Of a stretch of 64,000 nt of DNA, positions 1 through 11,161 are shown in pieces; the stretch's first letter is position 1, and every line of letters starts with the position of its first letter. Made by a program: the position numbers and the translations under genes. The DNA is from Neoarius graeffei (lineage: Eukaryota > Chordata > Actinopteri > Siluriformes > Ariidae): NCBI RefSeq assembly GCF_027579695.1, contig NC_083587.1, positions 38,373,732 to 38,437,731 of the forward strand. The letters are read 5' to 3'. The notes below the pieces were generated by a model. The model did no database searches and was not told where the DNA came from. It saw only the letters and a program-made list of their open reading frames with translations.

Positions 1-1516
1 CAGTTCACCAACCGCAGCAGTCAGCAACGTGTGGTGAACATCTACATCAGTGGTAATGTGGTCTACTACACAGGAGTGCCGAGTGCTGAGGTCATCTTTG
101 AGACACCGGTTGTGGAACTGGGGCCACAGCAGAGTAAGTGTGTATGTTTGTGTATGGTTGGGTGTGTGTGTGTCTTTTTGGTATTTCTAAGTGTCAGTCC
201 ACTTGTAAAACTCATTTTGTAACCTTAATTTTTTAAACACATTTCACCATCAACATGATTGTGCCTGTATTGGAGTGCGGTTTTAATAATTGCTTATTAA
301 TAGTAGACAATAAATTTGATGGCTAGCAAACTCATATGAATTAAATATCTAAATATTTAAGTGGTTTCACTTCAGATTTTCATCATAAAGCATCCTTATG
401 CATATCATGGCTAAAATTTGAATGCATATTGCACTATATGTGCTTTACTGCCACCTATTGGTTCCAGGTAAAAAGGAAAAAATTGTGGTGCGCAGTAAGG
501 ACTATCAGAGTAAGCTGGTGGAACAGGGGAACCTGAACTTCATCACTACAGGGAAAGTGAAAGAGACGGGTCGAATCATAACCACCATGAGGGTTGTCTA
601 TGTGCACAATCCCAAACTCACTGTGCAGGTCTGATGCACCATCCTGATCAAAATCATTACAAACCAACCGATATTTGAATTGTTGATTTTACACACCAAA
701 GTCTCATAATATACAAGCTGTTCTACTTTATGTTTTGGCTTATATTTTTAACTTCTGCCTAATATGTGGGGTTGGAAGTGAAATTAAAATGCCTGCCATT
801 GGTTTGACATGAAATTTGCAATTTGTTTACATATAAACAGACATTTATGTCAATTATATGCAACTCTATTCAAACATCTGCATGTCATTATTTTGCAGAC
901 TGTGTTACTGAGGTTTGAGGTTTGGCTGGGCTTTTAAACTCCTAGGAGACATTGATGCCTTTCCTAATAATTCCACTGATTATTGTGGGCATTTTCCTCT
1001 TTATGGTCCATCTTTCTCTCTCTCTCAGGTGGCTGGTTCTCTCAGAGTGGCTGAAGAGATATATGTAACAGTGGAGTTCACCAACCCCTTCAAATTCAGT
1101 TTGGAAAATGTGTATGTGCGTACAGAGGGGCCTGGCATCGTGCCAATCAATACTAAACAGTACAGGTAAAAGATTTTCTCACAGGCACAGGATGTCAAAT
1201 GGTCAGACATTAGTCTCACATCATTCAGAAGGGCTTCTCATGTGTGCTTTTATCTGGTGTCTTTGTTGAATGTACTAAAATGAACAAAATAATATTCATA
1301 TTCATAAGATTACAAAAAGTGCATGCCCACCCCCCCCAACAACAACTTAAAAAATGTCTCTCTGTGTTTTGCAGCCTAATTGCCCCAGGCAGCTCTATAA
1401 TATGGAGTGAGTGTTTCAGTCCTCGAAGAGCAGGAACCACCAAACTGATAGCCAGCCTGGACTGTGCTGCTCTCCGGCAGGTGTATGGGGAGGTGGAGGT
1501 CACCATCCAGCCATGA
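1..1516 (+). CDS. Transglutaminase (factor XIII A / TGM1-like), last four exons, 5' part outside window
   Basis: Four exons join in frame: 1-133, 468-628, 1029-1165 and 1375-1516, with GT donors and AG acceptors and a TGA at 1514-1516. They encode the two C-terminal beta-barrel domains of an animal transglutaminase, the calcium-dependent enzymes that crosslink Gln and Lys side chains. Recognisable family stretches are VEQGNLNFITTGKVKETG, VEFTNPFKFSLENVYV and KLIASLDCAALRQVYGEVEV, the last resembling the end of factor XIII A and of TGM1. The catalytic Cys-His-Asp core lies upstream of the window, so activity cannot be judged. The protein stops soon after the last beta strand, without the tail of mammalian TGM1. 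Exon 1 is cut by the window edge, and frame 1 is chosen because it stays open to the donor. Family membership is secure; which paralogue is inference. Confidence 0.88.
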
Positions 1517-1716
1517 GAGAGAGAGAGAGAGAGAGAAAAGGAAAGAAATAATATTACAGAAATTCCATAGGTCAGTCTCTATAATGTTTGCTGACTGAAG
1601 AAAGAAAATCAGTTATATACTTTTAAACAATGTCTTGGACAAGCATCATGTTACCTTATTTACCATTTTACAGTTTTGTTTAAATGAATGTCAACATAAT
1701 CGAGACCTGATTCTTA

Positions 1717-1722
1717 AATAAA
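1717..1722 (+). promoter_or_regulatory. Polyadenylation signal AATAAA of the transglutaminase gene
   Basis: AATAAA lies about 200 bases after the TGA at 1514-1516 and is followed by a T-rich stretch. A (GA)n run directly follows the stop codon at 1516-1538. It is the only canonical hexamer I see in the first 300 bases after the stop. Confidence 0.6.
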
Positions 1723-2759
1723 GAGCATTTGAAAAACTTTTCTGCTGTAATTTTTGCACAGTCATCCCATTCCAAAATGCAGATGGAATAAACCCCTAAT
1801 TCTTTGACCCAATGAACTGGCCTTATCTCAAAGCTTACAATATATAATATTAAATTAGATGATAGAAAGGTAGTCTATCTGTAAAGATTACCTTTAATTT
1901 TTAAAAAGGTTGCTGGTTCGATTCTCCGAACCAGCAGGACTGGCTCAAGTGCCCATGAGCAAAGCACCTAACCCCCAACTGCTCTGACAAGTGTGGTGGT
2001 GTACCTTGTGTCTGATTAGCCAAAGAAAAACTGATGATGTGATTATCAGTTCAGGCAAGAGCCCAGCCATTACTTTTGTTATATATCAAGAAATTGTTGT
2101 TTATCAAGAAATATCAAACTGGTAAAATAGCACTTCTCTGCTGATCAGACCTTCTAACTTGTCAAAGAGGCACAAATTCTTTACTATAAAAGTCAAGAAA
2201 GATGCTTGGAATTTCATGTCCACATTTCTTTATCATTGGTTTTGCTTGTAATATGCATCAATATTTAAAAAAATACAATGTGTGCAAAACAGATATATAA
2301 AAATGAATTGCTCATAGCTCATGAACCTCCTCTGTAAAGTGCTTTTTGGGACACTCCATGCCCTCGCTCTAATCCTAAGATGTGGTGTTATTTCTCTCTC
2401 CTCCTGCTGCCTTTCCATACTCTTCTATACATCCCCTCATCCTCTCTTCACACAACTGATTTAAAGTTATCTTACTCATTGCCATTTCTTTTCTGTCTTT
2501 TTCTCATATTCTGCCTTGCCTTTCTTTGTTTTATCATTTGACTCTGAAATACATTTCAACTGTTATGCATTCAAGTTTCAATCAATCAACTTGGACTCAA
2601 GTTGAACTTGCAACAATGAACTTGCACTCAAGTTTCCATCAATGAAAAGTTTGTAACTTTAACAAAACAGACTTCATGTTAAAACTACAATGATTTTCTT
2701 GGTTACACAGTTATACTTTGTGACTATATAGGATACAGTTATAGTAGCTAATTATTTAT
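1723..2759. other. Intergenic, no gene seen
   Basis: AT-rich sequence with no exon-like open stretch and no family match that I can name. Minus-strand ORFs here (for example 2233-2418) lack conserved motifs. Position 1905-2010 has a moderately GC-rich block that could be an old SINE or tRNA-like remnant, but I could not identify it. Confidence 0.5.
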
Positions 2760-2998
2760 AATAATGCCGTCTGTTATCACCCAAATGAGGATGGGTTCCC
2801 TTTTGAGTCTGATTCCTCTCAAGGTTTCTTCCTCATGTTGTCTGAGGGAATTTTTCCTTGCCACTGTCACCACAGGATTGCTCATTGGGGATAAATTAGG
2901 GATAACATTAGCTCATGTTTAAAGTCTTTAATTTTTTGTAAAGCTGCTTTGCAAGTGTCTGTTGTTAAAACTGCTCTACAAATAAACTTGACTTGACA
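2760..2998 (+). repeat. 3' end of a dispersed fish retroposon with TTGAC-type tail
   Basis: The block carries a phrase common in fish repeat 3' ends (CACCCAAATGAGGATGGG, then GTAAAGCTGCTTTGC) and finishes with ACTTGACTTGAC just after AAATAAA. A pentamer-repeat tail of this kind is typical of target-primed LINE or SINE copies. No coding part is attached, so this is a 5'-truncated copy. Its clade is not determined. Confidence 0.55.
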
Positions 2999-4250
2999 TT
3001 ATAATGATAGGAAGAATATATATCCATTAATCATGATTTTAAAATATTATTTACAGATAAACCCTCTTTAAATGACTTGATTGGCTGTTCTACTTTACCA
3101 GTAATACCCTGTTTGACTTTACCAATGTGTTATTGTTATAGTGGGACCAGTAAATATAATTTTTAAAATGTAAATTAATTTCTAAATTTTCTGCTGACAT
3201 TTTACATGGCATTTCCTTATATGTAACATTTATAAACACTCAGTGAAGTTGTTACTTTTTTTTTTATAACCTTAACATGATTTACCTCATATGGCTATGC
3301 CATTTCACTGACCACTGGTTCTCTTGATTTTAATTTTGAAATAACATTTGCCATGCCCACAAAAGTGATGTCACATACCAAACACTTGGTTAATTTAACC
3401 AAATATTCCTGAGCAGAAACTCAGTAAAGAATTTAGATTTAGATAAATATGCTATATTGCCTACAAGTTTAGGTAGAGAAATTCTAGCTTAAGTATCCCA
3501 CTTTATTCTCCTTTATGCTAATGAACTTATTTTAATAATAACCAAAACCTATCTATTTAGAGTACATTTACAGGTTCAAAAATACCAAAAAAAAAAAAAC
3601 CTTTCAAATTACTTTTCTGATCTAATGTGTACAAATGATGTTCAAATCCCTCCCCACTGGGAAAAAAAAACAACAATAATCAGTTCCATATTGTGGTAAA
3701 TACATAGACCTATATCAGCACTTTCTGCCTACAGGTTTTTCCTGAGTTTCACTACAGCCTGCTATAGTTTGATATAAATGAAAAATGTTACAAGCCTAAC
3801 AGTTTGGTACAGTGGGCCTCTGGTAATCCTTCATTGCTCTAATATTCATCTTGTATTTGTACATGGACACTGATTCCCTTGAAAACAACAATAAGGAACG
3901 AATAGAAAGTAAAGAAGAAAGCAGCAGGACTACTTCTTTGGACTGTGGTGATCTTTTGGCTTTGATGAAGGTAAGAGACAGAGTTTATGTTTATGTTTCT
4001 CACACAGGATTTAATGAAAGGCCTATTGGGTGCCTCAGAAGTCTAACATTTTTATAGATTGACAGTTTTGTTCCCTTTTTTAAACTTCTAATCCCCCCTC
4101 ATTTCTCATTATAATGACATAATACTATTATTTAATTTTCTCAAATAATTAATAAAATTATTTTTTATGAATCACGGAAAAATAAACAGATAAAATATGG
4201 GTTTACCGTCCAGAACTTCTATATATAAAATCTATTCATGAATATTAGTT
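2999..4250. other. Intergenic AT-rich DNA, no gene seen
   Basis: About 1.25 kb of low-complexity AT-rich sequence with several poly-A and poly-T runs (3251-3265, 3588-3600, 3661-3670). The 68-codon plus-strand ORF at 3851-4057 has no motif or splice context I can defend, so I do not call it. Confidence 0.5.
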
Positions 4251-4891
4251 ATATATGAGCCCCTAAAACCAGGGCGGGCCATCCCACATTTTTTTGATTT
4301 CGAGAAATTTCAATTTAAAGTTGTTTTGCTGCATCTCTGAAGCACAGAATTTAACAAAAGCTAGAACAGAAAGACATCACTAGTAAAGGTAAAAATTTTA
4401 TAAATTACACTTATATGCCCCACTTCATAGACCCTCTAACTCATTTTTTTCAAAAATGTGGGATGGCCCATCCTGGTTCCTAGGGGCTCATATGTTCATC
4501 TCATCTCATCTCATTATCTCTAGCCGCTTTATCCTGTTCTACAGGGTCGCAGGCAAGCTGGAGCCCATCCCAGCTGACTACGGGCGAAAGGCGGGGTACA
4601 CCCTGGACAAGTCACCAGGTCATCACAGGGCTGACACATAGACACAGACAACCATTCACACTCACATTCACACCTACGGTCAATTTAGAGTCACCAGTTA
4701 ACCTAACCTGCATGTCTTTGGACTTTGGGGGAAACCGGAGCACCCGGAGGAAATCCACGCGGACACGGGGAGAACATGCAAACTCCGCACAGAAAGGCCC
4801 TCGCTGGCCACGGGGCTCGAACCCGGACCTTCTTGCTGTGAGGTGACAGCGCTAACCACCACACCACCATGCCGCCCCGGCTCATATGTTG
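4251..4891. mobile_element. MITE with about 40-bp terminal inverted repeats, interrupted by a SINE
   Basis: The left end (4253-4305, ATATGAGCCCCTA then GGGCCATCCCACATTTTT) is matched in inverted orientation by 4447-4496 (AAATGTGGGATGGCCC then TAGGGGCTCATAT). About 150 bp lie between the arms, without coding capacity. A SINE has landed inside the last 12 bases of the right arm and duplicated them, so the true right end lies near 4891. Size and inverted ends fit a non-autonomous DNA transposon. The superfamily is not clear because no target duplication could be set. Confidence 0.6.
4497..4878 (-). mobile_element. tRNA-derived SINE, full length, minus strand
   Basis: Read on the minus strand it starts with a tRNA-like head containing an A box (TGGTGTGGTGGTTAGCGCT) and a B box (GGTTCGAGCCC). 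It then runs through about 300 bp of body and ends in a (GATGA)n tail. A 12-bp target duplication GGCTCATATGTT flanks it (4485-4496 and 4879-4890), which proves retroposition. The same family occurs at five more places in this window. It is not a functional tRNA gene: the acceptor arm does not pair and the body is unrelated to tRNA. Confidence 0.85.
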
Positions 4892-5237
4892 TTTAGAATA
4901 TTACTTATAATAATCAGTGTACTTCCATCTTGTGTACAATATAGACTGAATAAAGTCTCTGGTCCTGACTGAAGCAGGAAGTGTGCAGGGGTTCTGACTT
5001 CATGCCTCTAACTATAACTAGATCTGTAATTACTAAAACATAGCTGTTATAATAGCTATATACAAAAACAAATAAAGAAAAATGAAGTAGCCTGTTTTAA
5101 GTAGTTTTTCAGTTTGTGGGTCTTAGACAGTGATTTGCCAACAATTACATTTTTTAAAATTTACTCATTAACCACATACAGTGGGTTTGTTTGTTTATTT
5201 GCTAGTTATATTTAATGTCATACTTTGTTACAAGCAG

Positions 5238-5720
5238 GGCTCTACACTAACTTTTTTTTTCAGGAGCACACGTGCTCCTAAGGGGGCGGCACGGTGATGT
5301 AGTGGTTAGCGCTGTCGCCTCACAGCAAGAAGGTCCGGGTTCGAGCCCCGTGGCCGGCGAGGGCCTTTCTGTGTGGAGTTTGCATGTTCTCCCCATGTCC
5401 GCGTGGGTTTCCTCTGGGTGCTCTGGTTTCCCCCAAAGTCCAAAGACATGCAGGTTAGGTTAACTGGTGACTCTAAATTGACCGTAGGTGTGAATGTGAG
5501 TGTGAATGGTTGTCTGTGTCTATGTGTCAGCCCTGTGATGACCTGGCGACTTGTCCAGGGTGTACCCCGCCATTCGCCCGTAGTCAGCTGGGATAGGCTC
5601 CAGCTTGCCTGCGACCCTGTAGAAGGATAAAGCGGCTAGAGGTAATGAGATGAGATGAGACGTGCTCCTAAGTTAAACATTTTAGGAGCACAGGGAAAAA
5701 AACGGGGGCACAAGCACAAG
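5238..5720. repeat. Degenerate inverted-repeat DNA element split by a SINE
   Basis: The sequence around the SINE contains GGGCTCTACACTAAC followed by mutually inverted copies of GGAGCACACGTGCTCC (5263-5280) and a later TTTTAGGAGCAC (5681-5692). This looks like an end fragment of a non-autonomous DNA transposon into which the SINE inserted. The outer border on the right side is not clear. Confidence 0.35.
5283..5659 (+). mobile_element. tRNA-derived SINE, full length, plus strand
   Basis: Same family as the copy at 4497-4878 but in the opposite orientation. It begins GGGGCGGCACGGTG, has A-box and B-box-like promoter motifs (GTAGTGGTTAGCGCT, GGTTCGAGCCC) and ends in GATGAGATGAG. A 13-bp direct repeat ACGTGCTCCTAAG flanks it (5270-5282 and 5660-5672). 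Confidence 0.88.
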
Positions 5721-5786
5721 TAGGTTTTCATTTTAAAGGTTTATTGCAGCGCAAACCTTAGACACACCAACACATAAAGTGCAAAA

Positions 5787-5865
5787 TTCAATTGAGAATG
5801 AATGAATGAACGAATGAATGAATGAACAAACAAATGAATAACGAACAACTGAATGAATGAACAAA
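5787..5865. repeat. (GAAT)n microsatellite, imperfect
   Basis: About 80 bases of GAATGAAT-type tetranucleotide repeats with scattered substitutions (CGAA, AACAAAC). It sits directly upstream of a LINE 3' fragment. Confidence 0.8.
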
Positions 5866-5878
5866 CAGTAGCTAAACA

Positions 5879-6046
5879 GAGAGCAGAGTTCAGCAGAGCT
5901 AACAACATCATCAAGGACAGCTCCCACCCTGGCTCTGAGTTCTTTGACTTGCTGCCCTCAGGCAGGAGTTACAGGTGCATCAAAGCAAGGACCAACAGAC
6001 TCAAAAACAGTTTTTTCCCACAGGCCATAACCACCTTGAACAATTA
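5879..6046 (+). pseudogene. LINE (Rex1/CR1-like) reverse-transcriptase C-terminal fragment
   Basis: Frame 5853-6047 encodes RANNIIKDSSHPGSEFFDLL and further residues that match the C-terminal end of the longer LINE at 13285-15435 (RAKNIIKDSFHPGFDLFDLL). Only about 55 codons remain, so this is a 5'-truncated copy. The LINE 3' sequence appears to resume at 11687, because a MITE and then a Gypsy element were inserted at 6047. Confidence 0.7.
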
Positions 6047-6339
6047 GCCTTTTTCACATTACGTCACTTGCAGGGGAACTCATATCCGTTTTCAGCCTTT
6101 TGAATGGAAGAAGAGGTATACGGCGGCAACATATGTTAACAAAACTATGTCATTCACAGATAAGATTGATAATAATATTGCGCATTGTTGTTTATCATTA
6201 CGTATTGTTAGCAACCATTCCAGTCACCTATCTGCCTTGTTTTGGAAAGGAAGTTTACTGACTTTCTATGGTTGCTACTTGTTAGCCAGCAGATTAGCAT
6301 GCCGCCTCTTCTTCCATTCAAAAGGCTGAAAACGGATGT

Positions 6340-6817
6340 TGTTAGGGTTTTGCTGGGATTCGAACCTGGTTCGTTGGTGTGATAATCCAGCAAACCCCCA
6401 CTAGGCCACCAGGGGGATGACTCAAATGCAGAGGCGTGAGGCGGAAGTAGAAAAAGAATCAAAAGGTTTATTTAAACTATATACACTATATACAGGGCAA
6501 AACAAAAGACAAAAAAAAAACAAAGAGTATAAACCAAAAGAAAAGCAAAGTGCAAAAATACAAAAGCTAAGAAGATCAAAAAACACAGTACAAAGGAAAC
6601 TGGAGATAAACATAACAGCACAAAGACTCCGTGACAAGAGGACTGAACTCAGGGGTATAAATAGACAAACTAATTAAGGACACAGGTGAAGATAATTAGG
6701 CAATTAACACAAACACAAAACACAGGAACAGTGGCGGCCTCTAGAGGCCAAAATAAACACGACATGAAAAGGAAATAACAGCGGCCTCTAGAGGCCAAAA
6801 CAGTCCTAGTCCTAACA
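6340..6817 (-). repeat. 3' LTR of Gypsy copy 1
   Basis: 478 bp, TG...CA-type ends (TGTTAGG...CCTAACA). It contains two copies of the palindrome GGCCTCTAGAGGCC (6736-6749, 6783-6796), a TATA-like TATTTATA, and AATAAA-type signals in element orientation. It matches 11162-11639 except for one base. Confidence 0.92.
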
Positions 6818-6829
6818 GGACCCCCCCCT

Positions 6830-9800
6830 CTAGGAGCGTCTCCTGACGTTCCCAGGGCGATCCGGATGGGCCGAATGGAAGTCCCGACATAGTTCTTTAT
6901 CAAGGACATCCCGAGCAGGAACCCAGCAGCGCTCCTCAGGACCATAGCCCTCCCAGTCCACCAGATATTGCAACCCGCCGCGGACCCGGCGGGAGTCAAG
7001 CAGGCGATTCACAGTGAACACAGTCTGCCCCTGGAAGATGCGGGGGGGTGGGGGGTTCCTAGGGGCAGGGGCATACGTAGATGTCAGTACGGGCCGTAAC
7101 AGGGAAACATGGAAAGTGGGGTTGATCCTCAGAGTCCGGGGCAACTGGAGCCGGTAGGAGACAGGGTTCACCCTGCGCACCACCTTGAAGGGGCCAATGT
7201 AGCGAGGAGCAAGCTTGCGGTTCTCCACCCGCAGTGGAAGGTCCTTAGTGGACAGCCAAACACGCTGCCCAGGGCGGAAAGCGTGTGCAGGTCTTCTATG
7301 GCGGTTGGCCTGAGTCTGGTTGGTTCTGGAGGTCTGTATGAGGGTCTTCCTGACCTTGCTCCAGGTCTTGCGACACCGTCTCACATATTGGTTGACCGAG
7401 GGCACCCCCGCGTCCTCCTCCTGGTCCGGGAACAGAGGTGGCTGGAACCCGAATTGGCACTGGAATGGCGACAGCTTGGTGGCCGATGACTGCAGGGTGT
7501 TGTGGGCGTACTCCGCCCATGGCAGCCAGGTGCTCCACGATGTCGGGTTATCCATAGCCAGGCCTCGCAGGGTGGTTTCCAGGTCCTGGTTGAGCCTCTC
7601 CGTCTGACCATTGGACTGTGGGTGAAACCCAGAGGAGAGGCTGGCAGTGGCTCCGATGACCTTGCAGAACCCGTGCCACACTCGGGAGGAGAACTGGGGC
7701 CCTCGGTCTGAGACGATGTCCTGTGGAAGACCAAAGACTCGGAAGACATGATTAAACAAAAGTTTCGCAGTTTCAAGAGCAGAGGGGAGTTTGCACAGTG
7801 GTATGAAGCGGCAGGCCTTGGAGAATCTGTCAACTAAGACCAAAATGACCGTGTTACCTTGTGACTCAGGGAGACCCGTGATAAAGTCGACTGCCACGTG
7901 GGACCAGGGACGCCGGGGAATGGTCAGAGGATGCAGGAGACCCTGGGGACGCTGTCGTGGGTTCTTGGTTCTGGTGCAAACCTCACAGGACAGGACAAAT
8001 GACCTTACTTCCTTCTCCATGTTAGGCCACCAGAAGCGTCTTTTCAGGAAGTCCAGGGTCCTCCGAGCTCCCGGGTGGGCGGTGAGAGGGGAAGAGTGAC
8101 CCCACTGGAGAACCTTGGCCCGGGCTTGATGTGGGACGTACAAGAGGCCTGGTGGCCCCGTCCCAGGACCGGGGTCCTGGCGTTGGGCTCGTCGGACAGC
8201 CTCCTCAATACCCCAGCGGACAGGGGCCACAATCCGGGACACAGGGATAATAGGCCCGACTTCATTCTCCCTGTTAGTGGCAGAGAACAGTCTGGACAGT
8301 GCGTCAGGTTTGGTGTTCTTGGAGCCGGGGCGGTATGAGAGGGTGAAGTCAAACCGACTGAAAAACAGGGCCCACCTAGCCTGTCGAGGGTTCAGTCTCT
8401 TGGCTTGCTGGAGGTACTCCAGGTTCTTGTGGTCAGTCCAAACCAGGAATGGATGTTGTGCTCCCTCCAGCCAGTGCCTCCACTCCTCAAGGGCCAGTTT
8501 GACCGCTAGCAGTTCTCGATCCCCCACATCGTACCGGGACTCAGCAGGACTCAGGCGGTGGGAGAAGTAAGCGCAGGGGTGCAGCTTTCCTTCTGAACGT
8601 TGAGAGAGCACCGCGCCGACACCACTGTCCAAGGCGTCCACCTCCACGATGAATGGTTGGGAGGTGTCCGGGAGAACCAGAATGGGTGCCGTGCAGAAGC
8701 GGTCCTTGAGGTCTTTGAACGCCTTTTCTGCCTGAGGAGACCAGCCATAAGATCCACCTGTCCCTTTGGTGAGGTCAGACATGGGTGCTGCCACAGAACT
8801 GAAGTTCCTGATGAACTTGCGGTAGAAGTTAGCGAATCCTAAGAACCGCTGAACCTCCTTAACGGACTTGGGAGTAGGCCAATCCCGGACGGCCAGGGTC
8901 TTGGCAGGGTCCATTTGGAGTTGGCCTGTCCGTACAATAAATCCCAGAAAGGAGACCTCGGGAACATGAAATTCGCATTTCTGGGCCTTGGCGAACAGAT
9001 TGTTCTGTAGCAGCCTCTGGAGAACCTGGCGGACATGGTGGCGGTGCTCCTGCACGGTCTTGGAAAAGATAAGGATGTCGTCGAGGTAGACAAAAACGTA
9101 TAGGTTAATCATGTCCCTTAAGACGTCGTTGATTAGGGCCTGAAAAACAGCTGGTGCGTTGGTGAGTCCGAAGGGCATCACCTGGTATTCGTAGTGCCCA
9201 GACGGGGTGTTAAAGGCAGTCTTCCACTCGTCTCCCTGTCGGATACGGATGAGGTGGTATGCGTTCCGTAGGTCCAACTTGGTGAAGACGGTGGCGCCTT
9301 GGAGCAGGTCGAAAGCTGTGGACATCAGCGGAAGGGGATATCGGTTGCGCACAGTGATCTTATTCAGGCCCCTGTAATCAATACATGGTCGGAGCCCCCC
9401 ATCCTTCTTGCCGACAAAGAAGAAGCCGGCTCCAGCAGGTGAAGTGGAGGGTCGAATAAACCCAGAGACCAGGGCATCTTTGAGGTATTCCTCCATGGCC
9501 TTGCGTTCTGGCTGAGAGAGTGAAAACAGTCTGCCACGAGGAGGGGTAGTCCCAGGGAGCAAGTCGATGGCACAGTCGTAGGCCCGGTGCGGAGGAAGAA
9601 CGGCGGCCCTGCTCTTGCTGAATACCTCCTTGAGATCCCAGTACTCTGTGGGAACTTGAGATAACTCGGTGAGATCAGGGGGCTCGGCAGGAGACACAGG
9701 AGAGCTAGAGAGCAGACAAGAGGCATGGCATGCAGGGCCCCATTCCACAACCTGGCTTGTTACCCAGTCTATGCGAGGGTTGTGGCGAGTAAGCCAAGGA

Positions 9801-10225
9801 AGGCCTAGAATAACTGGGAACTCAGGTGAAGGAATCAGGTGCAGGGATATTTCTTCCTTGTGACCTTGAGACTGGAGGAAAACAGGAGAAGTAACTTGGG
9901 TGACTCTTCCATCACCTAACGCTTGGCCATCGAGGGCAGACACAGACAGTGGGACTTCAAGAGGTCCAGTCGGAATATTGATGCTTTGGGCGAAGTGAAT
10001 ATCCATAAAGTTCCCAGTCGCCCCTGAGTCTATCAAAGCTTGACAAGAGTGGACAGACTCACCCCAGGAGATGGAGACCGGGATGTAGATTCCTTGGCCA
10101 GGGAGTCCGGGAGAGAGGGTAGGCCCCGTCACAACCCTCCCTCGGCTGGACGGGGCGGTCCTTTTCCCAAGAGTTTGGGACATGATGCTCGGAAGTGACC
10201 AGGCTTGCCACAGTAGATGCAGCAC
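6830..10225 (-). CDS. Gypsy pol polyprotein: protease, RT, RNase H, integrase, chromodomain
   Basis: One open frame of 1,131 codons. In order: aspartic protease with DSGATGNF near residue 67; reverse transcriptase with the YLDD box ([10 protein letters not shown]) near residue 375; RNase H with TDHKNLEYL near residue 595; integrase with an HHCC zinc domain (CEVCTRTK) and a DDE core whose Asp residues lie in VDFITGLP and SDRGPQFSS and whose Glu lies in NGQTERLNQ; and a C-terminal chromodomain ([16 protein letters not shown]) that in chromoviruses targets integration to modified histones. Pol starts 97 nt before the gag stop, in the -1 frame, so expression probably needs a ribosomal frameshift. 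The M at 10225 is only the first in-frame ATG. No disabling change is visible. Confidence 0.93.
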   Translation of the reverse strand: MLHLLWQAWSLPSIMSQTLGKRTAPSSRGRVVTGPTLSPGLPGQGIYIPVSISWGESVHSCQALIDSGATGNFMDIHFAQSINIPTGPLEVPLSVSALDGQALGDGRVTQVTSPVFLQSQGHKEEISLHLIPSPEFPVILGLPWLTRHNPRIDWVTSQVVEWGPACHASCLLSSSPVSPAEPPDLTELSQVPTEYWDLKEVFSKSRAAVLPPHRAYDCAIDLLPGTTPPRGRLFSLSQPERKAMEEYLKDALVSGFIRPSTSPAGAGFFFVGKKDGGLRPCIDYRGLNKITVRNRYPLPLMSTAFDLLQGATVFTKLDLRNAYHLIRIRQGDEWKTAFNTPSGHYEYQVMPFGLTNAPAVFQALINDVLRDMINLYVFVYLDDILIFSKTVQEHRHHVRQVLQRLLQNNLFAKAQKCEFHVPEVSFLGFIVRTGQLQMDPAKTLAVRDWPTPKSVKEVQRFLGFANFYRKFIRNFSSVAAPMSDLTKGTGGSYGWSPQAEKAFKDLKDRFCTAPILVLPDTSQPFIVEVDALDSGVGAVLSQRSEGKLHPCAYFSHRLSPAESRYDVGDRELLAVKLALEEWRHWLEGAQHPFLVWTDHKNLEYLQQAKRLNPRQARWALFFSRFDFTLSYRPGSKNTKPDALSRLFSATNRENEVGPIIPVSRIVAPVRWGIEEAVRRAQRQDPGPGTGPPGLLYVPHQARAKVLQWGHSSPLTAHPGARRTLDFLKRRFWWPNMEKEVRSFVLSCEVCTRTKNPRQRPQGLLHPLTIPRRPWSHVAVDFITGLPESQGNTVILVLVDRFSKACRFIPLCKLPSALETAKLLFNHVFRVFGLPQDIVSDRGPQFSSRVWHGFCKVIGATASLSSGFHPQSNGQTERLNQDLETTLRGLAMDNPTSWSTWLPWAEYAHNTLQSSATKLSPFQCQFGFQPPLFPDQEEDAGVPSVNQYVRRCRKTWSKVRKTLIQTSRTNQTQANRHRRPAHAFRPGQRVWLSTKDLPLRVENRKLAPRYIGPFKVVRRVNPVSYRLQLPRTLRINPTFHVSLLRPVLTSTYAPAPRNPPPPRIFQGQTVFTVNRLLDSRRVRGGLQYLVDWEGYGPEERCWVPARDVLDKELCRDFHSAHPDRPGNVRRRS

Positions 10226-11148
10226 TTGTCCCTCCTTCTGCGCTCCCTCTCAGATGCGGAGAGGCGAGTACGACCCACTTGCATGGGTTCTGGACAGTCA
10301 CTGAAGGAGGTAGACGGTCTCCAGGTAGAGGTAGGGAGGCTGGGGGGGCTCAAGGCTTGGTGGCGTTCTCTCATCCTGTTGTCCAGACGAATAGCATGTG
10401 AGATGAGGGTTTCGAGGTCACTTGGGCATCCAATAGAGGCCAGACCGTCCTTGATGGGGTCAGACAGACCATGGTGGAAGGCTGACACCAGGGCAGTCTC
10501 GTTCCATCCACTTACTGCTGCGAGTGTTCGGAACGAGATGGCGTAATCTGCGACGCTTCCTCCTTGCCGGATGGACATGAGCTTTCGGGCTGCGTCGGCA
10601 CTGATGTCTGCCTGATCGAAGACCCGAAGCATCTCTTCAGAAAACAGCTGGAAATCAAAGCACTCAGGTCCCTGTCTTTGCCAGATAGCAGTAGCCCAGG
10701 CTCGCGCCTTACCAGCTAATAAGGTGATCACAAAGGCAATCTTGCGGCGATCCGTAGTGTAGGTGGTAGGCTGAAGCTCAAAGGTGAGTTGACACTGGGT
10801 AAGGAACTCTCGGCACTCACTGTGCTTGCCGTCATACCTCTGTGGTGCAGGAAGGCTGGGTTCGCGAGGTGAAGAAGGCAGCATTGCAGGAGGCACTGGA
10901 GCAGGAGTGGGAGCTGGATCAGGAGCAGGAACTGGATCAGGAGCAGGAGATGCAGGCAGAGATGTCAGCTGTGCCAGGGTTTTCCCAATTTGCTGAAGCA
11001 GTTCCTCGTGGCGAGCGAGGGCCTCACGTTGGCTGGTGAGCGTACGTCCATGAGCGTCCATGGTCGCTCCGAAGCGTGTCAAAGCTGCCATAATTCCCTG
11101 AAGGTTGGCCGGGTAGACAGTTGAAGCAGCCTCTGCTGAGTCGGTCAT
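10129..11148 (-). CDS. Gypsy gag protein with CCHC zinc knuckle
   Basis: 339 codons starting at the first ATG after the 5' LTR. The N-terminal part has a coiled region, followed by an Ala/Pro-rich repeat ([14 protein letters not shown]) and a retrotransposon capsid region ([16 protein letters not shown] onward). A single zinc knuckle [14 protein letters not shown] lies near the C-terminus and is the usual RNA-binding module of gag. The Pro repeat is the site of the deletion that breaks gag in the second copy at 42783-48056. Confidence 0.9.
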   Translation of the reverse strand: MTDSAEAASTVYPANLQGIMAALTRFGATMDAHGRTLTSQREALARHEELLQQIGKTLAQLTSLPASPAPDPVPAPDPAPTPAPVPPAMLPSSPREPSLPAPQRYDGKHSECREFLTQCQLTFELQPTTYTTDRRKIAFVITLLAGKARAWATAIWQRQGPECFDFQLFSEEMLRVFDQADISADAARKLMSIRQGGSVADYAISFRTLAAVSGWNETALVSAFHHGLSDPIKDGLASIGCPSDLETLISHAIRLDNRMRERHQALSPPSLPTSTWRPSTSFSDCPEPMQVGRTRLSASERERRRRDKCCIYCGKPGHFRASCPKLLGKGPPRPAEGGL

Positions 11149-11149
11149 G

Positions 11150-11161
11150 ACGGAGTCTTTC
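11150..11161 (-). promoter_or_regulatory. Self-priming primer-binding site of Gypsy copy 1
   Basis: Immediately after the 5' LTR, in element orientation, the sequence is GAAAGACTCCGT. Its complement ACGGAGTCTTT occurs inside the LTR (complement of 11444-11454), about 30 bases after a TATTTATA box, which is where a transcript start is expected. This is the arrangement of Tf1/sushi elements, in which the 5' end of the RNA folds back to prime its own reverse transcription. No tRNA 3'-end match was evident to me. Confidence 0.72.

Noticed and set aside
4800..4878. tRNA gene with A and B boxes
   Set aside because: The tRNA-like head is followed by a SINE body and tail, with target duplications; no cloverleaf pairing in the acceptor arm.
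6830..10225. Longest ORF of the window as a host gene
   Set aside because: Domain order, LTRs and target duplication show it is Gypsy pol; listed as element coding sequence.
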